Origin: Flavobacterium granuli | Lineage (GTDB): Bacteria > Bacteroidota > Bacteroidia > Flavobacteriales > Flavobacteriaceae | NCBI RefSeq assembly: GCF_900129705.1 | Contig: NZ_FQWO01000001.1 | Location: 664,649-728,648 of the forward strand | Length of the DNA: 64,000 nt | Direction: 5' to 3' | In this document: positions 18,033 through 27,058 of the stretch, in pieces | Layout: the number at the start of each line of letters is the position of its first letter | Numbering within the stretch: the stretch's first letter is position 1 | Notes under the pieces: model-generated | What the model saw: only the letters and a program-made list of their open reading frames with translations | What the model was told of the DNA's origin: nothing | Database searches by the model: none | Program-made: the position numbers and the translations under genes

Positions 18033-18857
18033 ATGTCAAAACCAAATCTTTACGAAACCAACTGGATTGATCTAGTTTTCGAAAACAGAAACAAAGAATA
18101 TGGGGCGTATCAATTGCGCAAGGAAAGCACAAGAACGTCTGTGTTTGCACTTTTTATAGGCATACTATTATGTGCCTCATTAATGAGTGTTCCAAGGGTT
18201 CTGAGCTATTTTAATGTCGGAAAAGAGATTTCGGTCACAATTCCGAAATTAGACCAAATCATCCACATCACTAATATTGTACCTAACATAATTAAAAAAA
18301 AGCAAAACCCGATTCCACCAAAAGCCTCTCAACAAAAAGCAATAGCCATCATCGACAAAAAACAATTAACTAACCCTACAATCGTTAAAGCAGATCTAGC
18401 AACACCCGATATCGCAAAAAACATTGAAAATAATGCGGTAGCGAATAAAAACAATGAAGGCATGGCAACCATAGGGATGAGCTCAACAAATTCGCAAGGA
18501 TCTGGAACAGAAACTTCAAAAGACATGGATTCCGGCAATGATGTTGTAACCAGCAACGCTCTCGACAAACAACCAGAATTCCCGGGCGGCATCAGTAAAT
18601 TCTATGCCTACATCAGTCGAAAATTCGAAAGCCCCGAAATAGACGAAGCTAAAAACATTCGCATTTTTGTATATTTTGTTGTGGAGAAAGATGGCAGCAT
18701 GAGTGACATTCAAGTAAAAAACAATCCTGGCTATGGACTAGAAAAAGAAGCTATTCGTGTTTTAAAATCCTTAAAAACCAAATGGACTCCCGGAATAATC
18801 GATTCAAAACCGGTAAGAACAGCCTACAGCCTTCCTATTACGATTCAAATGAATTAA
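18033..18857 (+). CDS. TonB family energy transducer
   Basis: A 274-residue inner-membrane protein linking the proton-motive force to outer-membrane receptors. The N-terminus NWIDLVFENRNKEYGAYQLRKE is the Bacteroidota TonB opening, with one membrane segment (about residues 33-52), a Lys/Pro/Asn-rich periplasmic spacer and a C-terminal TonB domain (about residues 178-274). The TonB domain contains PEFPGGISKFYAYISRKF, VYFVVEKDGSMSDIQV and VLKSLKTKWTPG. ExbB/ExbD genes are not adjacent. It is preceded by about 175 bases of AT-rich DNA and followed by a strong terminator. Confidence 0.92.
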   Translation: MSKPNLYETNWIDLVFENRNKEYGAYQLRKESTRTSVFALFIGILLCASLMSVPRVLSYFNVGKEISVTIPKLDQIIHITNIVPNIIKKKQNPIPPKASQQKAIAIIDKKQLTNPTIVKADLATPDIAKNIENNAVANKNNEGMATIGMSSTNSQGSGTETSKDMDSGNDVVTSNALDKQPEFPGGISKFYAYISRKFESPEIDEAKNIRIFVYFVVEKDGSMSDIQVKNNPGYGLEKEAIRVLKSLKTKWTPGIIDSKPVRTAYSLPITIQMN

Positions 18858-18877
18858 TCCTAGAAAGACACATTTTT

Positions 18878-18908
18878 AAAAAGCAGTACTCACAATACTG
18901 CTTTTTTT
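18878..18908 (+). terminator. Intrinsic terminator after the TonB gene
   Basis: AAAAAGCAGTA (18878-18888) pairs with TACTGCTTTTT (18896-18906) around a 7-base loop, followed by T residues to 18908. It lies 20 bases after the TonB stop. Confidence 0.88.
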
Positions 18909-18967
18909 ATAACAATTCTCTACTGAACCTTCGGCAGCTAAACAGCTAATTTTAAATCAACATTCCT

Positions 18968-18975
18968 TATCTTTG
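18968..18975 (+). promoter_or_regulatory. Candidate -7 promoter box for lipA
   Basis: TATCTTTG matches TAnnTTTG, 18 bases before the lipA start. The -33 region has no TTG. Confidence 0.5.
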
Positions 18976-18993
18976 CGCTTTGAATATTGATTT

Positions 18994-19863
18994 ATGGAAA
19001 CTGTTTTAGAAAATACTTTAGCTACCGGAAAACCAAAATGGTTAAAGGTAAAACTCCCGATAGGGCAAAAATACACTGAACTGCGCGGTTTAGTAGATAA
19101 ATATAGCCTGAACACCATTTGTACTTCAGGAAGCTGTCCTAATATGGGCGAATGCTGGGGCGAAGGAACAGCTACATTTATGATTTTAGGAAACACCTGT
19201 ACGCGTTCTTGCGGTTTTTGTGGGGTAAAAACCGGCAGACCCGAAACGGTAGACTGGGACGAACCAGAGAAAGTAGCACGTTCTATTAAAATCATGAATA
19301 TCAAGCATGCCGTAATTACGAGTGTAGATAGAGATGATTTGAAAGATGGCGGTTCTATTATTTGGATCGAAACCGTAAAAGCTATTCGCAGAATGAACCC
19401 TAACACGACCTTAGAAACCCTGATCCCAGATTTTCAAGGAATCGAAAGAAACATAGACCGTATTGTAGAGGCTAACCCAGAAGTCGTTTCACACAATATG
19501 GAAACAGTACGCAGATTGACCCGTGAAGTACGTATCCAAGCAAAATACGACCGAAGCTTAGAAGTCTTACGTTATCTTAAAGAAAAAGGGATTAATAGAA
19601 CCAAGTCAGGAATCATGTTAGGTCTCGGTGAAGAAGAGGAAGAAGTATTCCAAACCATGAGAGATTTGCGTGATGCCAATGTAGACGTGGTAACCATAGG
19701 ACAATATCTACAACCTAGTAAAAAACACTTGCCTGTAAAGGAATTCATCACTCCGGATCAATTTGCAAAATATGAAAAATATGGGCTGGAATTAGGATTC
19801 CGTCATGTAGAAAGCGGTCCACTAGTACGTTCTTCATACAAAGCACAGAAACATATTCTTTAA
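18994..19863 (+). CDS. lipA: Lipoyl synthase
   Basis: A radical-SAM enzyme that inserts two sulfurs into octanoyl-protein to make lipoyl cofactors for pyruvate and oxoglutarate dehydrogenases. The 289 residues have the auxiliary-cluster motif [12 protein letters not shown], the radical-SAM motif CTRSCGFC, and the C-terminal Ser of GPLVRSSY. These are the full cysteine and serine ligands of LipA. No lipB is adjacent. Confidence 0.97.
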   Translation: METVLENTLATGKPKWLKVKLPIGQKYTELRGLVDKYSLNTICTSGSCPNMGECWGEGTATFMILGNTCTRSCGFCGVKTGRPETVDWDEPEKVARSIKIMNIKHAVITSVDRDDLKDGGSIIWIETVKAIRRMNPNTTLETLIPDFQGIERNIDRIVEANPEVVSHNMETVRRLTREVRIQAKYDRSLEVLRYLKEKGINRTKSGIMLGLGEEEEEVFQTMRDLRDANVDVVTIGQYLQPSKKHLPVKEFITPDQFAKYEKYGLELGFRHVESGPLVRSSYKAQKHIL

Positions 19864-19871
19864 AAAAAAAC

Positions 19872-19923
19872 GTTTCAAGTTTCAAGTTGAGTATCTTTAA
19901 ACCTGAAACTTGAAACTTGAAAC
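19872..19923. repeat. 17-bp perfect inverted repeat upstream of gap
   Basis: GTTTCAAGTTTCAAGTT (19872-19888) is perfectly complementary to AACTTGAAACTTGAAAC (19907-19923), with an 18-base loop. Each arm is itself a tandem of the word CAAGTTT or its complement. The right arm ends nine bases before the chosen gap start, so it could fold over the translation start region or end lipA transcripts. Confidence 0.8.
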
Positions 19924-19931
19924 AAAATATA

Positions 19932-20945
19932 TTGAAAACAAGAATTGCCATAAACGGTTTTGGAAGAATTGGTCGAAATGTATTCCGACTACTCCTAAAC
20001 CACCCCTCTATTGAAGTTATAGCCATAAATGACATTGCCGATAAAAAGACAATGGCTCATTTGTTGAAATACGACAGCATTCACGGAGTTTTACCCTACA
20101 CCGTAAGTGCTGATGAACAAGGAATTCTTGTCGATGGGAAACAGTATCTTTTTTTCCATCAAAAGAATATTTCAAACTTGGATTGGAAAAGCTTAAACAT
20201 TGATTATGTAATTGAATCTACAGGCAAACACAAAACTTTTGAAGAGTTGAATGCCCATATTCTTTCTGGTGCCAAAAAAGTAATCCTCTCTGCTCCTTCT
20301 GAAGTAGATAGTATTAAAACGGTAGTTTTAGGAGTCAATGAACACATTCTTGACGGAACCGAAACCATCATTTCAAACGCCAGTTGTACAACAAACAATG
20401 CTGCGCCTATGATGAAAATAATAAACGAACTTTGCGGTATTCAACAAGCCTATATAACAACCGTTCATTCTTTTACCACTGATCAGAGTTTGCACGACCA
20501 ACCTCACAAAGATTTACGCAGAGCCAGAGGTGCCAGTCAGTCTATTGTACCCACAACAACCGGAGCTGCCAAAGCATTGACTAAAATTTTCCCTTCACTA
20601 GATGGAAAAATAGGCGGTTGTGGCATTCGGGTACCAGTTCCAAACGGCTCTTTGACAGACATCACTTTTAATGTAAAACGAGATGTGAGCATTGAGGAAA
20701 TAAACGAAGCCTTTAAACTGGCTTCACAAACAACCTTAAAAGGAATTTTAGATTATACTGAGGATCCTATTGTTTCAGTAGACATAATAGGCAATAGAAA
20801 CTCCTGTGTTTTTGATGCACAATTGACTTCTGTTATTGACAGAATGGTAAAGGTTGTTGGCTGGTATGATAATGAAATAGGCTACTCTTCCAGAATAATT
20901 GACTTGATATTACTAACAAAGAAAACAAACCAATACCAAGCTTAA
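19932..20945 (+). CDS. gap: Glyceraldehyde-3-phosphate dehydrogenase, type I
   Basis: Oxidative phosphorylation of glyceraldehyde-3-phosphate in glycolysis. TTG 19932 is taken as start because it gives (M)KTRIAINGFGRIGRN; the in-frame TTG at 19917 lies inside the inverted-repeat arm. The NAD fold is INGFGRIGRNVFRLL, the active site SNASCTTNNAAP has the catalytic Cys, the His is in TTVHSFT, and the end is WYDNEIGYSSRI. Length is 337 residues. One base separates its stop from the next gene, a hybrid histidine kinase, so the two probably share a transcript. Confidence 0.94.
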   Translation: MKTRIAINGFGRIGRNVFRLLLNHPSIEVIAINDIADKKTMAHLLKYDSIHGVLPYTVSADEQGILVDGKQYLFFHQKNISNLDWKSLNIDYVIESTGKHKTFEELNAHILSGAKKVILSAPSEVDSIKTVVLGVNEHILDGTETIISNASCTTNNAAPMMKIINELCGIQQAYITTVHSFTTDQSLHDQPHKDLRRARGASQSIVPTTTGAAKALTKIFPSLDGKIGGCGIRVPVPNGSLTDITFNVKRDVSIEEINEAFKLASQTTLKGILDYTEDPIVSVDIIGNRNSCVFDAQLTSVIDRMVKVVGWYDNEIGYSSRIIDLILLTKKTNQYQA

Positions 20946-20946
20946 A

Positions 20947-23109
20947 ATGAAATATCTTTTCATTTTTATATTCTTCACTTCATTACTGCATTCCCAAAAA
21001 ATGGAGAAAACAGATAGCCTAAGCTATTATGACAACCTCTCTAATTACAATATTAAAATAAACAAATACAAAGACGCCCTTTCTTTCATACAAAAAGCCA
21101 TCAATTATTCCGAAATTAATAACAAAACTAAAGAACAAGCCGATCGAACATTCAACTTAGGCAGCATTTATTTTGAACTGGCAAAATACAATGATGCCAT
21201 TGAGAGTTTTTCAGAAAGCATCACTTTATACGAAAGCTTACCGCCATCATCCAGATACGCTCAAACCTATTATTATCTGGGCGTTTGCCATATCAAAAAA
21301 GAAAATTACACCTCGGCCGAAATTTGTTTAAACAAAGCCCAATCCATTTTTAAAGAATTGAATATTAGCGATTTTAACGAGTCAATAAAACTTCAAAAAG
21401 GAATAATTTATAAATCGGCTGGAAAATACGATCTCGCATCTAGAATGTTCAGTACCATCATTTCGAATCAAGAAATTGTATCCCAATTGGATTTAAAAGC
21501 GGAAGCTTTGTATCAAATTGGACTTATCGAAAAAATAAAAAACCGAAATAATCTGGCTTTAAATTACCTCAACAAAGCTTACGAATTAAATGCTAAAACC
21601 AAAAACTTAGAGCAAAAGTCAAATATTCTGCTTGCACTAAGCGACATTCATGAAAGATTATTAGACAGAAGTAGTGCTTACTCTTATTTGAAATCACACT
21701 TAAATCTGAAGGAAAACATTTCTATTGCAAATAACGAAAAGCTAGGAATAGACGATTATGAAAAGTTCAAAGAAACACAGCAAGCCAAAAAAATAGAGCA
21801 AATAAAGAAACAGAAAAAAGAGAAAGAAAAAGAAAATAAATTTGCCAAGCTTATCAACATTCTATCCATAGCTTTAATTTCGATCTTGTCTTTATTGAGC
21901 TTATCACTTTACAAAAACAACATTATTAGAAACAAATCGAACCTATTATTGACCGAAAAAAATAATGAGTTAATTGTAGCAAAAGAAAAAGCCGAGAAAG
22001 CTTCACAAGCCAGATCTGAGTTTCTCTCCACCGTTAGTCATGAGCTCAGAACACCTCTAAATGCAATCAATGGAATTACCCACCTGCTACTGGAAGAAAA
22101 ACCAAAAAAATCACAATTACATTATTTATCTTCCTTGCAATTTTCAGGGAATTATCTCACGACCTTCATTAATGACATTCTTGAAATCAATAAGATTGAA
22201 TCTGACAAAGCCGAAATTGAAAACATCAATTTTAATCTTAAAAAACTACTAAAAGACATCAAAAAGTCCCTAAAAGAAGTTGCATTAAAAAATGAAAACC
22301 AATTTCATTTAATCATAGATGATGCCATACCCGATATTCTGATTGGAGACCCCACAAAGTTGTCACAAATTGTCATGAATTTGATTAACAATGCACTAAA
22401 ATTTACCAAAAACGGAAAAGTAACCATTACAGCTAAACTTCTTTCGACCGAGAATAACACAGCTGCTATCCGTTTCCAAATAATCGATACCGGCATCGGG
22501 ATTCCGCAGGACAAATTAGAAAGTGTTTTCGAAAGTTTCTCCCAAGGCTCCATTGAAATCAACCGAAAATATGGCGGAACTGGGCTAGGTCTAACCATTG
22601 TAAACAAATTAATCAATCTACTTGGCGGACAAATAAAACTAGAAAGTATCGAAGGAAAAGGCGCTAGTTTTTCATTCGACCTAGACTTCAAAGTAAATGA
22701 ACTTCAATTACCTGAAGAGAAAAAGACTAAAACTTATGACGAATCCGTTTTTAAAAATATAAAAGTATTAGCCGTCGAAGACAATCAAATCAATCAAATG
22801 ATCACCAAAAAAATGCTTGAAAACAAAGGCATGCTTTGCGAGATCATTGGAAGCGGAGAAGAAGCTATTGAAATTGTCAAAAACAATAAATTTGATTTAA
22901 TTCTAATGGACGTTCATTTGCCTGGAATCAATGGAACCGTAGCCACAAAAAAAATCAGGGAATTTGACACCACAACCCCAATTATTGCAATTACAGCTAT
23001 TTCGCTAAATGAAAACAGAGAAATGCTCTTGTCATTTGGAATGAATGACGTGATTACAAAACCATTTGCTCCCGCAGATTTCTATGACACTATTGCCCAA
23101 AACATTTAG
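20947..23109 (+). CDS. TPR-containing hybrid sensor histidine kinase
   Basis: A 720-residue protein: a signal peptide, a periplasmic tetratricopeptide domain (about residues 20-270), a Lys/Glu-rich coil, and a membrane segment (about 297-320). HisKA follows, with FLSTVSHELRTPLNAI (phospho-acceptor His 365), then a HATPase with DPTKLSQIVMNLINNALKF, DTGIGIP and GGTGLGLTIV. The C-terminal receiver has acceptor Asp 655 in ILMDVHLPG and Lys in TKPFAP. There is no DNA-binding domain, so the output must pass to another protein. It lies directly behind gap. Confidence 0.93.
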   Translation: MKYLFIFIFFTSLLHSQKMEKTDSLSYYDNLSNYNIKINKYKDALSFIQKAINYSEINNKTKEQADRTFNLGSIYFELAKYNDAIESFSESITLYESLPPSSRYAQTYYYLGVCHIKKENYTSAEICLNKAQSIFKELNISDFNESIKLQKGIIYKSAGKYDLASRMFSTIISNQEIVSQLDLKAEALYQIGLIEKIKNRNNLALNYLNKAYELNAKTKNLEQKSNILLALSDIHERLLDRSSAYSYLKSHLNLKENISIANNEKLGIDDYEKFKETQQAKKIEQIKKQKKEKEKENKFAKLINILSIALISILSLLSLSLYKNNIIRNKSNLLLTEKNNELIVAKEKAEKASQARSEFLSTVSHELRTPLNAINGITHLLLEEKPKKSQLHYLSSLQFSGNYLTTFINDILEINKIESDKAEIENINFNLKKLLKDIKKSLKEVALKNENQFHLIIDDAIPDILIGDPTKLSQIVMNLINNALKFTKNGKVTITAKLLSTENNTAAIRFQIIDTGIGIPQDKLESVFESFSQGSIEINRKYGGTGLGLTIVNKLINLLGGQIKLESIEGKGASFSFDLDFKVNELQLPEEKKTKTYDESVFKNIKVLAVEDNQINQMITKKMLENKGMLCEIIGSGEEAIEIVKNNKFDLILMDVHLPGINGTVATKKIREFDTTTPIIAITAISLNENREMLLSFGMNDVITKPFAPADFYDTIAQNI

Positions 23110-23111
23110 CC

Positions 23112-23924
23112 TTAGTAATTCAAAATTAATTCTTTGATCAAATGCCTCACCCTAGGCTCTGCCTTCTGAGCGGCATCTAAGACCTCATCGTGAGAAATAG
23201 AATCAATATTTTCTTCATCTCCAATATCTGTGATTACAGAAACGCCAAAAGTTTCTAAATCCATGTGACGCGCTACAATAACTTCGGCCACAGTAGACAT
23301 TCCTACACAATCAGCCCCCAATATTCGGACCATCCTGTATTCTGCCAAAGTCTCAAAACTAGGCCCTTGCAAACCAAAGTAAATACCATCTTTGACTTCG
23401 ATATGTAATGATTGCGCCAACTCTTTTGCCTTAGCGATCATTTTTCTCGAATAAGGCTCGCTCATATTGACAAAACGAGGACCAAATCGATCATCATTTT
23501 TTCCGCGTAAAGGATGTTCGGGCGAAAAATTGATATGATCTTTGATAATTACGATTTCGCCCAGCTTATAATCAGGATTCACACCACCGGAAGCATTAGA
23601 AACAATTAACTTCCCGATTCCCAAATATTTCAAAACCCGTATCGGAAAAGTAACTTCCTTCATAGAATAGCCTTCATAATAATGAAAACGCCCTTGCATG
23701 GCAACCACTTTCTTGTTTCCAATTGTCCCAAAAACCAAAGCTCCTTTATGCCCTTGCACCGTTGAAACGGGAAAATTTGGAATTTCATCATAAGGCAAAG
23801 TAAATTCTATTTGGATATCATCCGTAAAACTACCCAATCCCGAGCCTAAAACAATGCCATATTCAGGAGTAAAATTGGTTTTACTTTTAATATAATTAAC
23901 CGTTTCTTGTACTTGTTCCCACAT
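23112..23924 (-). CDS. punA: Purine-nucleoside phosphorylase
   Basis: Phosphorolysis of purine nucleosides to base and ribose-1-phosphate. ATG 23924 gives MWEQVQETVNYIK, the usual opening, for 270 residues; an upstream in-frame start would run 16 codons into lpxK. Motifs are YGIVLGSGLGSFTDD (phosphate site), VQGHKGALVFG, GRFHYYEGYSMKEVTFPIRV, NASGGVNPDYKLGEI and VGMSTVAEVIVARH. It overlaps the end of lpxK by 29 bases, so the two are co-transcribed. Confidence 0.95.
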   Translation of the reverse strand: MWEQVQETVNYIKSKTNFTPEYGIVLGSGLGSFTDDIQIEFTLPYDEIPNFPVSTVQGHKGALVFGTIGNKKVVAMQGRFHYYEGYSMKEVTFPIRVLKYLGIGKLIVSNASGGVNPDYKLGEIVIIKDHINFSPEHPLRGKNDDRFGPRFVNMSEPYSRKMIAKAKELAQSLHIEVKDGIYFGLQGPSFETLAEYRMVRILGADCVGMSTVAEVIVARHMDLETFGVSVITDIGDEENIDSISHDEVLDAAQKAEPRVRHLIKELILNY

Positions 23925-24921
23925 AATTTGTAATGGTTTTATCAAAATTTTCCCCTCCAGAGAGGAAGGCACTTTGTATTGGTAAATAGAAAAGCTGCTC
24001 GCTTGGCAAACTCCCTTTTAATCGAACATAATCTTTTTCGGTCGTGATAATAATGTTATTTTGAGCCACATTCTTAATTTCTAAAATATCTTTTTCAGTA
24101 AAATTATGATGATCCGGAAATGACAAACACACATCATTTGTATCTTGCAAATAGGCGAAAAATGGCGCTGGCTTTGCAATTCCTGCAACAAGTAATTTAG
24201 AAGCCGCTTGAATTTCATTTACATTTATCTTTTGGTTTTCACCATAGATAAAATTGTCATAAGCTATAAAAGTAAAATATAATTGTTGACTTCCTGCAAG
24301 TTTTAACTTCTTTCTAATTTCATTTTGCTTTTCAAGCGAAAGATTAAAAGGACATTTAGTCACAATGACCAAGTTGGCTCTTTTAGCACCATTCTTATTT
24401 TCGCGAAGATTTCCGGTAGGCAACATCAAATCATCACAAAACAAATCATCATAAGAAGTCAAAAGGATATAAAAGCCTGCTTTGACTTTTCGGTGTTGAT
24501 AAGCATCGTCCAATAAAATCACTTCCGGCTTATCCGGTTGTGCCAATAATTGCTCGATTCCGTTCTTTCTGTCAGCATCGACAGCGACTTTTATGCCAGC
24601 GAACTTTTGAAAATATTGAAAAGGTTCATCACCTAAAATTTGCGCATTCGCATTGGAATCAGCCAAAACAAATCCCTCAGATTGTCTTTTATAACCACGG
24701 CTTAAAGTCGCCACTTTGTATTTATCAGACAGCAGTCGGATTAAATATTCAATTTGAGGTGTTTTACCAGTACCACCTACACTAAGATTCCCCACAGCAA
24801 TAACAGGCAAATCAAAAGTGTAGAATTTTAGAACGCCTTTGTCGAAAAGAAAATTACGAATAGCCGCTATTAAACCATACAAAAGCGCAAAAGGAAAGAG
24901 TATTTTTCTAAGTAAATCCAT
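23896..24921 (-). CDS. lpxK: Tetraacyldisaccharide 4'-kinase
   Basis: Phosphorylates the lipid A precursor at the 4' position on the inner membrane. The 341 residues start with a hydrophobic helix (about 5-25). A P-loop follows in VGNLSVGGTGKTPQIEYLI, then ATLSRGYKR, ILGDEPFQYFQKF, VILLDDAYQHRKV and TTEKDYVRL. The coding end overlaps punA. No other lpx gene is nearby. Confidence 0.95.
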   Translation of the reverse strand: MDLLRKILFPFALLYGLIAAIRNFLFDKGVLKFYTFDLPVIAVGNLSVGGTGKTPQIEYLIRLLSDKYKVATLSRGYKRQSEGFVLADSNANAQILGDEPFQYFQKFAGIKVAVDADRKNGIEQLLAQPDKPEVILLDDAYQHRKVKAGFYILLTSYDDLFCDDLMLPTGNLRENKNGAKRANLVIVTKCPFNLSLEKQNEIRKKLKLAGSQQLYFTFIAYDNFIYGENQKINVNEIQAASKLLVAGIAKPAPFFAYLQDTNDVCLSFPDHHNFTEKDILEIKNVAQNNIIITTEKDYVRLKGSLPSEQLFYLPIQSAFLSGGENFDKTITNYVGTSTRNG

Positions 24922-24941
24922 AATACGAAAGTAGAATAAAT

Positions 24942-24949
24942 TATCTTTG
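24942..24949 (+). promoter_or_regulatory. Candidate -7 promoter box upstream of the Nif3-like gene
   Basis: TATCTTTG on the plus strand matches TAnnTTTG, about 100 bases before the gene start at 25049. The region is shared with divergent lpxK. Confidence 0.4.
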
Positions 24950-25048
24950 AAAATAAATTTTATCCCTTTTGTTTGCTGTTTGCCACGACAAATTACAAAC
25001 TACGGAAAATGAAATCGAAGATTCACGAATACCAAAAAAAACTAAACG

Positions 25049-26146
25049 ATGAGCAAAATAAAAGAAATTCTTTTCGTACTGGAAGAAATGGCACCACTGG
25101 CCTATGCCGAGGATTTTGACAATGTAGGTTTATTGGTGGGAGACCAAAATGCAGAGGCCACAGGAGTTTTAGTCTGTCATGATGCTTTAGAAAATGTAAT
25201 TGATGAAGCGATAACCAAGAAATGCAATTTGGTGGTTTGTTTTCATCCTATTTTATTTTCTGGTTTAAAAAAAATAACAGGCAAAAATTATGTGGAACGC
25301 GCTATAATCAAGGCCATCAAAAATGACATTGCCATTTATGCCGTACATACCGCTTTAGACAATCATCAGGACGGAGTCAATAAAATATTTTGTGATGCCC
25401 TTGGACTGACCAAAACCAAAATTCTTATCCCAAAACAAAATTTCATCAGGAAACTGGTTACTTATACTATTGCCGAAAATGCTGAAAAAGTTCGAAATGC
25501 CTTATTTGACGCCGGAGCTGGAAACATAGGCAATTATGAAGATTGCAGTTTCAATTCTAAGGGCATCGGAACTTATATGGGCAATGAGCACAGCAATCCC
25601 CAATTAGGAGAACGCTTCGAATTTGTAGAAAGTGAAGAGATCAAAATCGAAGTGACTTTCGAAAAACATTTGGAACCCAAAATCCTAAAAGCCCTTTTCA
25701 GCCATCATGCCTATGAAGAAGTCGCTTATGAAATTTATGATTTGCAAAACCAGCACCAAAATATAGGCTTGGGAATGATTGGGGAATTTGAAACTCCATT
25801 GAGTGAAACTGATTTTCTGGCAGTCGTTAAAAACAAAATGCAGGCAGACGGGATTCGACATTCTGCTTTCATAGGAAAACCTATAAAAAAAGTGGCTGTT
25901 CTTGGCGGATCGGGAAGTTATGCCATAAAAAATGCGATTAGAGCGGGAGCCGATGCTTTTTTGACCGCTGATTTGAAGTATCATCAGTTTTATGAAGCCG
26001 AAAACCAAGTTCTTTTGGCCGATATTGGACATTTTGAAAGCGAACGCTATACAAAAAATTATATTGTTGATTATCTTCGGAAAAAAATCCTTAATTTTGC
26101 AATCATTTTATCTGAAGAAAATACAAATCCAGTTAAGTACTTATAG
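25049..26146 (+). CDS. Nif3-like dinuclear metal centre protein
   Basis: A 365-residue member of the NIF3/YbgI (DUF34) family, a ring-shaped hexamer with a two-metal site. Motifs are DNVGLLVGD, the metal His in VVCFHPILFSGLKKI, AIYAVHTALDNHQDGVN and the C-terminal DIGHFESERYT. A central insertion domain (about residues 130-230, PII-like) is typical of long members. The substrate is uncertain. It is followed by the coiled-coil protein gene after three bases; this pairing recurs in Bacteroidota. Confidence 0.93.
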   Translation: MSKIKEILFVLEEMAPLAYAEDFDNVGLLVGDQNAEATGVLVCHDALENVIDEAITKKCNLVVCFHPILFSGLKKITGKNYVERAIIKAIKNDIAIYAVHTALDNHQDGVNKIFCDALGLTKTKILIPKQNFIRKLVTYTIAENAEKVRNALFDAGAGNIGNYEDCSFNSKGIGTYMGNEHSNPQLGERFEFVESEEIKIEVTFEKHLEPKILKALFSHHAYEEVAYEIYDLQNQHQNIGLGMIGEFETPLSETDFLAVVKNKMQADGIRHSAFIGKPIKKVAVLGGSGSYAIKNAIRAGADAFLTADLKYHQFYEAENQVLLADIGHFESERYTKNYIVDYLRKKILNFAIILSEENTNPVKYL

Positions 26147-26149
26147 AAT

Positions 26150-26929
26150 ATGGCGAATACGAAAGAATTAAGTGTTGAGGACAAGTTAAGAGCAATTTAC
26201 GATTTACAATTGATTGACTCTAGAATTGACGAAATTAGAAATGTAAGAGGTGAACTTCCTCTTGAAGTGGAAGATCTTGAAGATGAAGTTGCTGGTCTAA
26301 GCACCCGTTCTGAAAAATTGAAAAGTGAACTTGAAGTTATCGAGGATCTTATCAAAGCAAAAAAGAATGCAATTGATGAGCACAAAGAGGCTATCAAAAA
26401 ATACACAAAACAACAGGAAACGGTTCGTAATAACCGCGAATTCAACTCTTTGACCAAAGAAGTTGAGTTCCAAGAGCTTGAAATTCAATTAGCTGAAAAG
26501 CAAATGAAAGAAATGAAAGCTTCTATTGAACATAAGAAAGAGGTTATTGCTCAATCTAAAGAGAGATTAGAAGTAAAATCAAATCACTTAAAACATAAAA
26601 AATTAGAATTGGACGCTATCATGTCTGAAACTGCCAAAGAAGAAGAATTCCTAACAGAGAAATCTGCTGAATTCCAAGGTCAGATTGAAGAAAGATTATT
26701 AGCTGCTTACACTAGAATCAGATCAAGTGTTCGTAATGGCTTAGCTGTTGTATCTATCGAAAGAGGTGCTTCTGCAGGATCATTCTTTACGATTCCACCT
26801 CAAACACAGGTTGAGATTGCTTCGAGAAAGAAAATCATTATTGACGAGCATTCAGGAAGAATATTAGTTGACAGCGTACTTGCCGATGAAGAAAGAGAAA
26901 AAATGGAAAATTTATTTTCTAAATTTTAA
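26150..26929 (+). CDS. CT398-like coiled-coil protein with degenerate zinc ribbon
   Basis: A 259-residue protein: long charged coiled coils (about residues 15-180) and a C-terminal domain of the C4-type zinc-ribbon family (DUF164/PF02591). Here the cysteine positions are replaced: the first knuckle reads GASAGSFFTIPPQ and the second DEHSGRILVD, with no Cys. Zinc binding at this site is therefore not expected, although the fold and the conserved PPQ and GRIL positions remain. Known relatives are linked to RNA or protein handling without firm function. It lies three bases after the Nif3-like gene and is followed by a strong terminator. Confidence 0.88.
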   Translation: MANTKELSVEDKLRAIYDLQLIDSRIDEIRNVRGELPLEVEDLEDEVAGLSTRSEKLKSELEVIEDLIKAKKNAIDEHKEAIKKYTKQQETVRNNREFNSLTKEVEFQELEIQLAEKQMKEMKASIEHKKEVIAQSKERLEVKSNHLKHKKLELDAIMSETAKEEEFLTEKSAEFQGQIEERLLAAYTRIRSSVRNGLAVVSIERGASAGSFFTIPPQTQVEIASRKKIIIDEHSGRILVDSVLADEEREKMENLFSKF

Positions 26930-26937
26930 TTATATTT

Positions 26938-26968
26938 AAGTCCCGATACATATCGGGACTTTTTTTTT
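26938..26968 (+). terminator. Intrinsic terminator after the Nif3/coiled-coil pair
   Basis: AAGTCCCGATA (26938-26948) pairs with TATCGGGACTT (26951-26961), followed by a T run to 26968. Confidence 0.92.
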
Positions 26969-27058
26969 ATGACATGAGCATGACCGTAATTTCTTCGCAA
27001 GCACCAATAATCGAACGCATATTACACATGACCGATAAAAATCAATAAATATCTACAT

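Noticed and set aside
26974..27048. Open frame of 24 codons between the terminator at 26968 and the hydrolase gene
   Set aside because: Too short and without family resemblance; no promoter or coupling evidence.
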